From Delphinus delphis (lineage: Eukaryota; Chordata; Mammalia; Artiodactyla; Delphinidae), in assembly GCF_949987515.2 (NCBI RefSeq), contig NC_082692.2, forward strand, positions 87,553,488 through 87,617,487: 64,000 nucleotides of DNA, read 5' to 3'. Below, piece after piece: positions 22,271-33,344 of the stretch. How positions within the stretch are numbered: the stretch's first letter is position 1; every line of letters begins with the position of its first letter. The position numbers and the translations under genes were made by a program. The notes under the pieces were generated by a model. It did no database searches. It was not told the origin of the DNA and saw only the letters and a list, made by a program, of their open reading frames with translations.

Positions 22271-23072
22271 GCATCAAGACAGACATGGCTCCCCAATTTC
22301 TCACAATACCTGGCATAAACATTATATGCATTGTCCCGTGTAAAAGAGCATCATTAAAATTATTGAAATGTATTCCATGACTTCTATCTTGGCTTTGTTC
22401 CAAAGTGATATATTGGCTGTATTTCAAACATAATTTTAGTTAGTCTTAATTAATACTGTGGACTCTGAAAAGGAAAGTCTTAAGTCCTCTCTGATGCCTC
22501 AATAACGTGATACCATGTACAGTTTCTACTTTGCAGTTTCAATGTTAGGCTATTTTTAGCATTATAAAAAGAGTCTTATGGTTAATATTAATAATTGCCC
22601 CACATGGAAAATTTTAACAATAATTCTCTCTTAATTTAATACTCAAGGGGCCAAAATATACCTATTCATCAATCGCTTAAGCTTGGTGGCAGAATGAGAT
22701 TTCCTAGCAGCTGAACTCCCAGAAGTCATTATCCTACCAATTTGTCAATGCTTGTTATAAATGAAAACAGCACTTCCCCTGTTAACAGGGTGACTATATC
22801 AGATAGTAATTATAACCTTAAGTGACAAAAACATATTCACTCTACATGCACTAATGAATGCTGACGATGGACTGAACTCTTGCAAATGTCACACTACATC
22901 AGAATCACTTACACGTGTCTTTTGACAAATGCCATATGGCCAGTCTGCCGTTAGATAGTTCAGATAATTGCGACAATGCATCATCGAGGCTGGAGATCAA
23001 GCGCAAGGCAAGTGGAAATACACACCCAGAAAAACCTATGAAGCCATGACTCAGGAAACAAAAACCACTAAC

Positions 23073-23222
23073 CTGCCTCCTCAGTTCTTACTTTTTCTGA
23101 GGGTAAACTGGGTTCTCCACCTCCGATTTTGTTATTGGCTACAACCCGAAATTCGTATTCCACCCATGGATTTAACTCGACTACCGTAGCTGTGTGTGTT
23201 TTCCCATCAATGACCTCAGGCA
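23073..23222 (-). CDS. CNTN4: Contactin-4 exon: second half of FN3 domain 1
   Basis: A 150-nt exon, phase 1 at both ends. Its TG completes a Val codon with the preceding G, then [20 protein letters not shown] and [20 protein letters not shown]. The [20 protein letters not shown] segment is the FN3 hallmark (Leu, then Tyr-x-Phe-Arg-Val in the F strand). It ends SEKVRTEEA plus G. The acceptor is CCTTTGTAG before 23222 and the donor is GTTAGT, weaker than consensus at +3. Together with 23322-23480 it makes one FN3 domain of 309 nt. Confidence 0.92.
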
Positions 23223-23321
23223 CTACAAAGGAATATTTCAGAGAGGTAAACGTCTGCACGTCTTAGGGTTGACCTGAAATCCATACATAGGTACCGGTGG
23301 CATTTGCCTCTCCCACTTTAC
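23223..23321 (-). other. CNTN4: 99-bp intron within FN3-1
   Basis: A GT-AG intron: donor GTAAAGTGGGAG and acceptor CTTTGTAG, with a pyrimidine-rich stretch before the AG. Although 99 is divisible by three, retention would meet an in-frame TAA (the codon after ...SGQP in the read-through frame), so it is not a coding insertion. It is close to the lower practical size for mammalian introns. Confidence 0.93.
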
Positions 23322-23480
23322 CTGTTGTGGCCGTCTGCCAACCCACGGAGAAAGGGGTCCGTGCCTGGACAGAATAGGATATAACTGGGCTGTGGTTGTC
23401 TGTGCCTTCTTTCCAAGAGAGTTGGGCTGTTGTATCTGTAATTTCATCTACCTTTACGTCTTCTGGTGGTCCAGGTGAAC
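23322..23480 (-). CDS. CNTN4: Contactin-4 exon: first half of FN3 domain 1
   Basis: A 159-nt exon, phase 1 at both ends. It completes Gly and continues [20 protein letters not shown], then the FN3 B-strand tryptophan in [15 protein letters not shown] and [25 protein letters not shown] is the typical start of the first contactin FN3 domain after Ig6. The acceptor is GCCTTAG before 23480 and the donor is GTAAAG after 23322. The exon is a multiple of three and symmetric, so skipping would keep frame. It is separated from its partner exon by only 99 bp, far shorter than any other intron in the window. Confidence 0.92.
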
Positions 23481-24313
23481 CTAAGGCAAAAATGCAAACA
23501 ATATTTAGCAGTTCCATAAACGTCATTCTCTTCCACCAATGTGAAGAACATGCCCCATAGCACTTGGACCCCTTCAACGGATCCCAATTTCAAAAGCACT
23601 TAGGGAAAGAGGACATTTACCTGGCAACAAAACTTCCACTGTTTTCCTTTCACATTCCTGTTGCTAGATATTAAATCTGCATTTTGAACCATGAATTCCA
23701 AAGGCATAATACTCCACAATTGCAAATGAAACCTGCTCTTTGAGCCCTCTATTCAGCAGGGTTCCTGCCCTGTTCCAAATTCAATATCCTTTACTTCGGG
23801 CGCGAAACCTTTTTCTTTAATCTTCTGGGACATCTCTGTAGTTCCCAGTTTGTAATTCAGAGCTGTTTTATTCTACCATGCACACTGGGTGATTTTTCAG
23901 CTCAGTAGCAGATCAGCACTTTGGCCGGTAGCTCAGACTGGCAAATTTTCTCAGGCATCCTAGGTGATCCTGTGTTTTATTTTGGAAGCAGACACACACA
24001 CCCACTATCGCTACTCTCTTTCATATTAAACACTACTGCTGTTATTAATGACATACTCAAAAACACATCAGCTTGACAGCAGCTGTGGAATGCTTATTAC
24101 AGTGAGAGCTATTGGAGCGACAGAGTTGAGATTTTTATTTCTTTGAATTAGCACCCATCCTTATTCTCACATCTTCTGGTCTATTTGGGCAGGGGGATCA
24201 AATCAATATTCTATAACTCACATGTTCATATGCTATCTCATCATGGTTTTTCAGTTAGAAAGGCTCAGTTAAGAGGCGAAATTAAAGAAGCACACGGAGC
24301 CATTAATGTTTAC
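23481..24313 (-). other. CNTN4: 833-bp intron between Ig6 and FN3-1
   Basis: A phase-1 intron at the Ig-to-FN3 transition. No interspersed repeat recognised; the sequence looks unique. Confidence 0.88.
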
Positions 24314-24431
24314 CTCTTACTATGAGGTCAGCGGCAGATGAAACACTGTCCACCCCTGTCTGCACCATACAAACATATTTCCCACTGTGTTTCAACTGAA
24401 TGTTTCTGATCATTAAATCGCCTGACGAACT
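24314..24431 (-). CDS. CNTN4: Contactin-4 exon: second half of Ig domain 6
   Basis: A 118-nt exon that starts in phase 0 with [17 protein letters not shown] and contains the Ig motif GKYVC with the second domain cysteine. It continues [18 protein letters not shown] and ends with a lone G (phase 1). The acceptor is TTTCCAACAG before 24431 and the donor is GTAAAC. With exon 47307-47482 it encodes all of Ig6 in 294 nt with phase-1 outer boundaries, so loss of both exons together would keep the frame, whereas loss of either alone would not. It is followed by an 833-bp intron and then the FN3 exons. Confidence 0.92.
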
Positions 24432-26483
24432 CTGTTGGAAAAAACAGGTAATGAACATATTATTAGTTTGAAAACACAGAGACTCTCGAAGGCTATGGCC
24501 AACAACGCCACTGGAATAAAACCCATATTTAGAGAGAAAACCTAGGTGGTTCCAAGATTGCTACGACGGAAAGTATGGAAATACAAACAGGTTAAAACCA
24601 TACAGGATTGCAGACATAAGTTTCTGTAGCTAAATGAACAACAAGCTTTCCCCTGGGCATTTATGGTTTCAAAGATAAATAAGGGCAGAGATTACAGTCT
24701 CAGAGTCTATTTACTTTCACTAGGGTGACACTTCTTTTTATATCCATTGCTCGGCACCAGCTCAACTCTTTTCTCTAGTTCCATCCTCTTTGCAATTATC
24801 TGCCCGAGAAGAAGACGGAAGCATTTAGGTACCTGGCGGGAGATAAAGGCAGCGCGACAAGGGGATTACCATGGTTGAAACACTTTTCTGAACACTTTGA
24901 AGCTTAAAAAGCCTAATGCTATTTAATTCCTTCGCTACAGAATTTAGGGACAGTCAGTATGAACCCCTCAATAAGAAGAAATTAAAATATTTTTAACCAA
25001 AAAATAATACCTGCCCATAAAGACACAGGCTGGCATTCCCCAGTGCCAATTAATGAAGCAAATGTATTTCTAAAAGCTCAACTTCAAATCGTCCTTGTTT
25101 TAAAAGAATGTAAAATCATGTTCATAAAATGAGTAACTGCAGGCCAGTTTCATGCATTAGTAAAAGTATGGATTGAAATAAAACGATTTAGAAAGCAAAG
25201 CCCTTTGAAAAGGATCACTTAATGGAAAATCTCTAAACTGGTACGGAAGAGGAAGCAATAAGTAGTTTGTCTTATTAATTAAAGGATAATTTTACTCTTG
25301 GGTTTTCCCAGTATTTGTTGAAAGATGGATTCCACTATCCTGCTTTTAGGTACTTTCCTAAGATCTCCTATCAGGTAGTTTCTTAAATATCGCTTCCTAT
25401 CCTTAGGATTCTTAATGCGCTATGTATTCTCCGTTGGTTGGATTGTATGGCTTTAGCCTGAATTTCTTGAGTATCGGGAAAAGGCAGATATGAGCTGATT
25501 GATGGCTGTAATTAAATGATAATCCAGAAACTGTTGAGTTTGCACATTTTACTTTCATCAAGTTAAACCTTTTCCTTTTCCTCCCTCTCTCTTTCTCCTC
25601 AGGGTTACTTAGAAATTTATCCCCAGGACAAAGCCTTCAATGCTCGCTGACCTTTAGAAACTCTTTAAATTTTATGAGCTCCATATACTCACAGGAGGTT
25701 GATTATCATTTCTATAGGAATCTCTTATTTTCAGTGAAGTAAGAACTGTTACGATGAAATTCCATCAAGGCATTGGGGTAAGTTGTTATTCTTCCCTGTG
25801 TTTATTTGCTTATTTTGAAAGCAGTTGGGTAAAAAAAGAGAATTGGAAGTAGTACTGTCTTTTGGTCCTCAGACACACAAATACAGCTTTTAGGCACATA
25901 AGCTCGTTTTCTTTCTTGAAGGAGTAAAAAAAGAGATTGATGTTGGGTTTGTCATTTCTCTTCACTTGGGTATTGATGGGTAAAGAGAGATATAACTTAG
26001 CTAGCTTCTGTAATAACCAAACCATCTTCCTGAAGAAATATAGTTAGGCTCACCATGTAGGGAAATATAATTTTTAATTATATTTTACACTGTAGAGTGA
26101 AAACGGAAGCAATAAACATGTAGACGGTAGGAACCACTGATTTTGTTTTTCAGCACCAACATGAAACTGAGTGGATGAATACATAAATGAAAAATAAAAT
26201 ATAGCAAAAACGAAGGATCCTGTACTTACTTTTTGTCTTTCTCAGTAGACTATATTTATATTGTTCCTCTTCTAGTGCTTTTTCTCTCTCACCCTATCTA
26301 TTGTCTTTTAACGGAGCAATATGAAGAGTCAAGATTCATCTTAACAAAAGTTCATCGAATGCTTGCTATACTAGATTCACTCGAGGTTAGAGAAGTGTGT
26401 TATACATGACCTCTGCTCTCTAGGATGTAAACCCAAGTCAGGGATATATATATATGAAACAAGTTATGTTTACAAATTTAGAG

Positions 26484-26694
26484 GGGCTTCCCTGGTGGCG
26501 CGGTGGTTGAGTGTCCGCCTGCCGATGCAGGGGACACGGGTTCGTGCCCCGGTCCGGGAAGATCCCACATGCCGCGGAGCGGCTGGGCCTGTGAGCCATG
26601 GCCGCTGAGCCTGCGCATCCGGAGCCTTTGCTCCACAATGGGAGAGGCCACAGCAGTGAGAGGCCCGTGTACCGCAAAAAAAAAAAAATTAAAA
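26484..26694 (+). mobile_element. CHR-type SINE, short A-tailed form
   Basis: Full copy, GGGCTTCCCTGGTGGCGCGG to a long A-rich tail. Near-match duplications (CAAATTTAGAG before, AAATTAGAG after). Confidence 0.95.
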
Positions 26695-26774
26695 AAATTA
26701 GAGAAGTTATTTAATAAAGGTTAAATAAAATCGCATGGCACATACCATGTGTACACAACCTTAGAACGCAGGAG

Positions 26775-27420
26775 GCAGGAAATTTTTCAGTCCTGCCGAG
26801 GATGTGGAGTGACCGGTACTCTTGCTATTGCTAATGGGAATGGAGACTGATGCAATCACTCTGGAACCTTGTTTAGAAATATCTACTAAGGCAGGATATA
26901 CCCATAATCTACAACCTGGCAATTCCATTCCTAAGTAATACATACTTTACAGACATGTGTGTGTATGTTCATCAGGACATTTAAAAGAACGTTTGTGGCA
27001 TTACTAACCATAATAGCTAAAGAACGGAAACAACCTAGTGTCCATCACAAAAAGTAGCTTAGTAAGTAGTGGAACACTCATTTAAGGAAATACTATTAGA
27101 CCATGAAAGTCAATGAACTATAACTATATAGACTGACATAGCTAAGTCTCAACATAAAAAATAGAAATCAGATAGAAAGGAGTACAATGACACTAATCTA
27201 TCATATCATAAATCTAGACTGTGACTATCTTTGGAGGGATATTTACTACTGCAACGAGGCATCACAGGGACTTCTGGAATAGGGGTCATATTGCTTCCTG
27301 ATTTCATCGTTGGTTACCTGAATGTGTTCATTTTGTGAAAATTCACTGGGCTACACACTTATAATTTGTGTATTTTTTTGCAGAACATAATGACTCTCAA
27401 GATGCAGTTGTTATAATGTA
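26775..27420 (+). mobile_element. Old L1 3' end
   Basis: Diverged L1 ORF2 end and 3' UTR: GGCAATTCCATTCCTAAGTAA, CATAATAGCTAAAGAACGGA, and AATTTGTGTATTTTTTTGCA close to the end. Many changes and no open frame. Confidence 0.7.
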
Positions 27421-29615
27421 CAACTATAGCTCTAAACGCTCCACTATAAATAGGGCCATCACTGAAAAGGTCAAATAACAGGGCTTTTATTCTAAACTCC
27501 AGTTTCTTTCACAAGAATTAAATGTTTAATAATAAAAGTGCAATTAATTAGAATATTCTGTAACTTCTTATTAAAATGCAATTGATTATTCCCAGACATT
27601 AAAAAAATATAAAAAAGGAAAAGGAAATTCCAAAGGGAAGTTTCACTTACATCAAACCAATTCTTGTCCCCATCAATTTTCACTGCTAATGGTTAGAATA
27701 TAGTTTGTTACTGATTAACTATGATAAAGGGGACAGGAGAGGAACGTCCGAAAAAATCCAAGTAGCATTAGTCTAACTGTGGTAAAATAGCACTTGACAG
27801 ATTATTTTTCAGTATATTTATCAGTAAAATTGCATCTATTATTTAGATAAATTTAGAAACATGCTTCTAATTCCTCAGAGTGTAAGTATAAAACAACTTA
27901 CAAACATTACAAACAATAATAATCTTTGAATAAATTCTTAGGAACACTAATAACCCTTTGAATAAAAATAGCTTCTACTTTATTATCTGCTAAATTAGTT
28001 TGTTAGTCTTTCTTTGTATTGTTTTCCTAAACTCTCCTTTGGCCCCCTTCCCTCAAATAGAACGACTAGAATTGGGACAAAGCAGAGTCAAAGCTTCATT
28101 TTCTTCACTTCGCTTATCCCTATTGCCCTTAAAACGTCCCCCTCAAAGTGCAGCAGTATAATTCCCAGTCTTTCCAGAAAACAAGTCCTTTTTCTATGCC
28201 GCTGGTCACAGCATTATTTGAAAATGGAGCTTTTAACAGTGCAAGAGGCCTATTCCTACAGCTTAAACGGGGGTTTAAGAAGAGGGAGACATTTCCCTAA
28301 GTCATATGAATTTTAGCTCTTTCTCAGAAGCTCTACCTTTTTAAATAGGATCATCCATTCCAAAACTATTCATTAAGCAATGGCTATACTTTAGTCGCTG
28401 AGGATACAATAGTGAGGGAAAAAAACCGTCCTTATGTTCATGGAGCTTACAGTTGAAAGACAGCCATTAATCAAATGACTACCACAAATCAATGTAAAAT
28501 TACGGTGTAATGCAAGTTCAAAATACACAGACGAATCTATGATTCTCGAGTCTCAGTGTATTGATAGTTGAGCTAAGATTTGCAATATGAATACAAGCTA
28601 TCTAGCAAAAGAGGGTAAGAAAAAAATAGTCTACATTAGAGCACTTACACACATGCAGAGACTCTAAGGCAGGTGACAACATAGTCTCTTTTGGGAGTGG
28701 GAAGGATAGGCAATGTCAGGGGGGATAGTTAATCCACAAATCCATAGGAATAGGCTTCTCCCACTATCAAAAGCTCCATTTCTGTCCCCAGAAAACTAAA
28801 ATTTCACTGTAGCTAATTTCAGGTTCATATTCATGTCTTAATGATAGTAATTTTTTTATTGTATTTGAAAAAACTTGTAAGCTTTTCTAGAATTACTTAA
28901 TTATCTAATTAGCTGTTCACCTAATTATATAGGTTTCCCCTAGAAAAGATCATATTTCCAGAACATGTTACAGGTATAAACAGTATATGGATTTATAAGT
29001 AAAGTCACCTTTGAAATAAATGCTAAGAGAAAATCCAGTGAGCGCATGAGACGAAAAAGAAGATAAGCTTGTTAACTTTCTCCCTATATTTTCTTAGGTG
29101 ATGATGCTAGTGGAATTTTTGATGTAGTTGAAAAACCACTCTGCACTGAAAGAAAAACACTGCATGATGTGATAACCCACGCCAGCTGAAGGTAAGAAAG
29201 CAGACAACTCATTACTAATTACACGTAAGCTGAGAGTACATTGTGAGTTCTACCAGATGCTACAAATCAAGGTATAAAATAAACTTTGGAACTTGGAAAA
29301 CCTCTTGACCCCTGCAAATGTAGCATGCACTTTGAATAAAACAAATTTTCAGCAAAAACTAATTTCCTAGTAAGCACTCGTGATGTAAATGTTGCTGCTG
29401 GACTGCCAAGAAGCATAATTTTCCAATTTAAGGGGGAAAAAGCATTTTGACAACTATTTGGAAGGCAAGGTAGAATAGAAGCTCCTCCTTTTTAAAAATC
29501 ACTTTACACAGCCTGTTTTTGTATAGATTTCAATGTTATTCATTCAGCCCGTCACTGGGTTGCCTTCCAAGTCCTGACACTGCACGTAAGTCATACACAG
29601 GTGACTAGCGAACAG

Positions 29616-30114
29616 TCAAGCCTCCAGGTTACTTCTGAAACCTGAGTGGTGTTTTTCTCTGTGAAGGTCCCTAAGGGAATTGGTGGCAGATGGGTCACCT
29701 CTGTATTTCTGACCAACCAAATCTTGCCCCATCCCTACCCCAAATGGCTGCAACAAGGCCACCTTTGTTACAAATGGACACTGTTCATCCAAGGAACAGA
29801 AATAATTGGCAACCACTGAAACATGAAAATGGGCCCTAACACTGTAAACCATTTTGGGTTTTCTGACTGATTAATAATTTCATCTGAAACGGTCTGATGC
29901 CTGGTTGTCCAAACAGGTGATATCTAGGGCAGGTAATATGCAATCTGTTCACATCAAAATTCTTCGACTTTCTTTGGTACCAATAAACTGAAATAATTGA
30001 TCCATTACAGGATTTAGAGCCCCAGCTTGTCCCGTCATAAGTGTTTTGAAAGAATAACACATGAAAGATAAAAACTTGGTCAAAGACCTTCATGCATATT
30101 TTAAACTGTATCAA
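29616..30114 (-). other. Unidentified ORF-like relic
   Basis: Two overlapping open stretches on the minus strand in different frames: 92 residues (29836-30114; includes SWGSKSCNGSIISVYWYQRK) and 78 residues (29616-29852; includes QPFGVGMGQDLVGQKYRGD). Codon content looks more protein-like than its AT-rich surroundings, but I recognise no family, there is no splice support, and stops lie on both sides. It could be a decayed processed pseudogene, an old repeat, or chance. Confidence 0.25.
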
Positions 30115-30761
30115 ATGCCCAAGTTACCTTAAAGGTATCAGCTTTTCTATTTCAACATCAAGTTCACATTAACAACTTGGGGATTTTTTTCTTTTTCTGG
30201 CCAGTGTAGTGTTTATGGAGCATCTTACTGGAAGTTGGTGATCTCAGGATCCAGTGTCTATTCCCACAGTGATTGTACCTCAGTGTTTTCTAAACTTCAC
30301 CCACTAGAGTTACACCTCCACATTTTTTTTTTTTTGCCATATTCCAGTACTAAATGCTCTACTATTTACTTGTTTCTTAAACTGTTTAACTTTCTTAAAT
30401 AATATGTAAGTCAATACAGAAAATGTGTACTTTTATCTAACATGGAAAACTGCTGATCACAGTAATAGTTAACTGATAAAATGAAAACAGTGAGTGGAAA
30501 ATAATGTAAATGGACACTAGCTGGGCACTCTCAAAGTCTCTGAGACCTGGACCTTTACTTTTTTAATTAAAAAGGGAGATTAGCAAAAATTAGAAAATCA
30601 TTCGTGACAAACCTAACACCATACTGAATTATTCTCCTTGATTTAACCTAAATGATTGAAATGAAATTGAAAATAGAATAGATCTCATTCTGCATTATTT
30701 AATATTGCCTATTGCCTAGTCTGTGCTTTGCAAAACACTGGGCTACCCAGATCACTTAACC

Positions 30762-31136
30762 CAGTTGTTTTCAACATTGGCTGTACAGTAAATTCACCTG
30801 GAGAGTCTTTAAAAACATACCAGAGGGCTTCCCTGGTGGCACAGTGGTTGAGAGTCCGCCTGCCGATGCAGGGGACACGGGTTCATGCCCCGGTCCGCGA
30901 AGATCGCACATGCTGCGGAGCGGCTAGGCCCGTGAGCCATGGCCGCTGAGCCTGCGCGTCCGGAGCCTGTGTTCCGCAACGGGAGAGGCCACAACAGTGA
31001 GAGGCCCGCATACCGCAAAAAAAAACAAAAAAAACAACCAAAAAAACCATACCAGAAATCCCTAGGCCACATCCCAGAACAGTTAAATCAAAATGAACTA
31101 GAAAGAGGAGACGCTTTAGCTGATTCTAATGATCAG
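30762..31136 (+). mobile_element. MER5-like DNA transposon interrupted by a CHR SINE
   Basis: The two flanks join to a MER5-type element: CAGTTGTTTTCAACATTGGC on the left, GTAAATTCACCTGGAGAGTC, then after the SINE AATCCCTAGGCCACATCCCA and a CTGATTCTAATGATCAG end. The SINE occupies 30825-31047. Confidence 0.65.
30825..31047 (+). mobile_element. CHR-type SINE, short A-tailed form
   Basis: Full copy with an interrupted A-rich tail (A, C interspersed). Perfect 9-bp duplication CATACCAGA (30816-30824 and 31048-31056). Inserted into a MER5-like element. Confidence 0.95.
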
Positions 31137-31819
31137 TTAGTATCTAAAAGCATTAAATGCCCGAGATTTTATATTCTTCACATCATCACTTCTCCTGGAA
31201 ATAAAAGCTTCAAGATAGTCACTCTTTTCCCTAGTTCTAAAACTCTGCAATTAATAAATGCATAAAATAATCCTTAAGTTAGGTTGTTTAGTGCTGGGTT
31301 TATAAGCTGAGAACAGTACACCTGTACATATTTTCATTCTGGAAGATGGGTGAGAAAACTAGTGTCTGTGAAACAGGTACTAGATGTCAAGTACAAGGTG
31401 CATTTCCTTGACATTAGATTGCCTTGGTGTACTTGTCATTTTAAAAACAAGTAGTCATTGAAATAATCCAACATGGTGATAGATTTCTATAGAGTCATAT
31501 AGAAACTTACTGTTAGTCAATGTGAATCACCCTAGGATTACTCTGAATTGATGTGACGACAGTTTAGAATGCAAGTATTTCAAGTCACAAAAGCCTACCC
31601 TGAGTAACAATTTATCTCATAGATCACAGGTCTTTTTTTTGTCTTTGTTGCTTTTACCCTCATATTAGAGGTTTAAAATATACTGGGAGCAGATCTGCCC
31701 CTTGCAGAATTATAATGTTAGTGTATGAAAAAGGAAATCCATTGATACAAAGGCACAAAAAGCCATTGTTTCATGGAAACTTGACCAAGTTGTGCAAATG
31801 TCTTGTGCTCAGTTCTAGT

Positions 31820-32110
31820 TCCAATTACTCTTGCTGTGTAACAAATTACTCCCCAAATTTAGTGGCTTAAAAAACTGATGATCATTTACTCTGCTCAGCA
31901 ATATATAATCTGAGCAGAGATCAGTAGGGGGACAGCTCATCTCTGTTGTAAACCTCATCAGCTGGGGCAGCTAGAATGGGGACAGGCAAGCCAGCTTACA
32001 TGACTGGAGAGTGGTGTTGGCTGTTGGCTGGGAGTTCAGCCATTCCCTTAAGGTAGACTTCTCCACCATCTGCTTGAGCTTCCAAGCAGGAATTCCAAGA
32101 GAAATTGCAC
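31820..32110 (+). repeat. Old interspersed repeat, family not assigned
   Basis: Text such as TTGCTGTGTAACAAATTACTC followed by TTTAGTGGCTTAAAA, and a GTTGGCTGTTGGCTGGGAG region, recurs in many mammalian genomes. It also contains a perfect 10-bp inverted repeat. Confidence 0.5.
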
Positions 32111-32757
32111 CAATGGAACAAGGTGGAAGTGCATGCATTTTTATGAGCTAGCCTCAGCAATCACAGAGCATCACTCCTGCTTTTCTTTATTGATCAAAGC
32201 AGTCACAAAGGTCTACCTGGGTTCAAGACAAGAGGCATACGTTTCACCACTTGATGGGGAAGACTGTCGAAGTCACATTGAAAGACGAGCAAGTTGGGCA
32301 CAAAGTGTGCTTTTGCAGTCATCTTTGGAAAACACCATTGGACACGTCCCTCCAGATCCATTCTGTACCTGCCGTACTGCTTCTTTTGGAGGCAGCTGAC
32401 CTACATGGACTATATAAAATGGTGCCCTTACTTTCTGTCTTTTCCTTGGGTTCCTCCCATCAGGAAATCTGAGGGAGGGAGAATAGTGAGTTCGTGGTAT
32501 TTGTTTATCAAGATTCATCCCTGCAGGGTTGTTTTACTCTGACTGTGCCAAGAATCCAAGACAGACTTAAAACAACCCCACCAACTCTGATCTAGACGCC
32601 CTTTCATGTCAGGAGCCTATGTGTGAGCCAGAGAAAGGATACCCGCAGTCAGAGAGAATAAAATTACACTCTCTCCCAGGAGAGTTGCTCCCAAGAGATC
32701 ACACCAACTTTACTACAACTTCAGACCAATGTATTCCCACAGTTTTCCTGATACTCT

Positions 32758-32778
32758 GGAAATAAATAAATAAATAAG

Positions 32779-32812
<34 letters not shown>
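32758..32812. repeat. (AAAT)n / (AT)n microsatellite
   Basis: AAATAAATAAATAAATAAGT followed directly by about 15 AT dinucleotides. Confidence 0.95.
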
Positions 32813-32815
<3 letters not shown>

Positions 32816-32889
32816 AAGTCATATTTAAAAAGATGACAAAAACGACTAGGTTGGATGCCAAATCCAATCTATCATTAGACTATTTTTTT

Positions 32890-33093
32890 TTTTTTTTTTT
32901 TGCGGTACGCGGGCCTCTCACTGTTGTGGCCTCTCCTGTTGTGGAGCACAGGCTCCGGACGCGCAGGCTCAGCGGCCATGGCTCACGGACCTAGCCGCTC
33001 TGCGGCATGTGGGATCTTCCCGGAACGGGGCATCAACCCATGTCCCCTGCATCGGCAGGCGGACTCTCAAGCACTGCGCCACCAGGGAAGCCC
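32890..33093 (-). mobile_element. CHR-type SINE, short A-tailed form
   Basis: Antisense full copy with a T-run at the low end. The flanking TAGACTATTTTTTTT recurs at 32876 and 33094, giving a duplication of up to about 14 bp that merges with the T-run. Confidence 0.95.
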
Positions 33094-33344
33094 TAGACTA
33101 TTTTTTTTGTAAACAGTTATGATCTAAAATTTTAAAGTTAATATTAAAAAATGGTTTACAAAATCAGAGTGTTTACTGTTATAAAAAACAGCTGAAATTC
33201 CTGGTTTTTGTGTCTAAAATTTTAAATTGCCCCAAATGAGCCACTTATTCTTCACTTTCTTATTCATGTCCAGATCAATTAAATGGTATAATTAAATACT
33301 GTCTTGCAAAGTAGAATACTTTTCTTTCTGAAATCGGAGCATAA

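Larger units (their letters stand above)
20889..23072 (-). other. CNTN4: 2.2-kb intron between FN3-1 and FN3-2
   Basis: A phase-1 domain-boundary intron, heavily colonised by repeats: CHR SINE 20971-21178, composite microsatellite 21229-21356, antisense L1 3' end 21537-21975, and L2 tail 22140-22270. Positions 22280-23072 show nothing recognisable. Confidence 0.85.
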
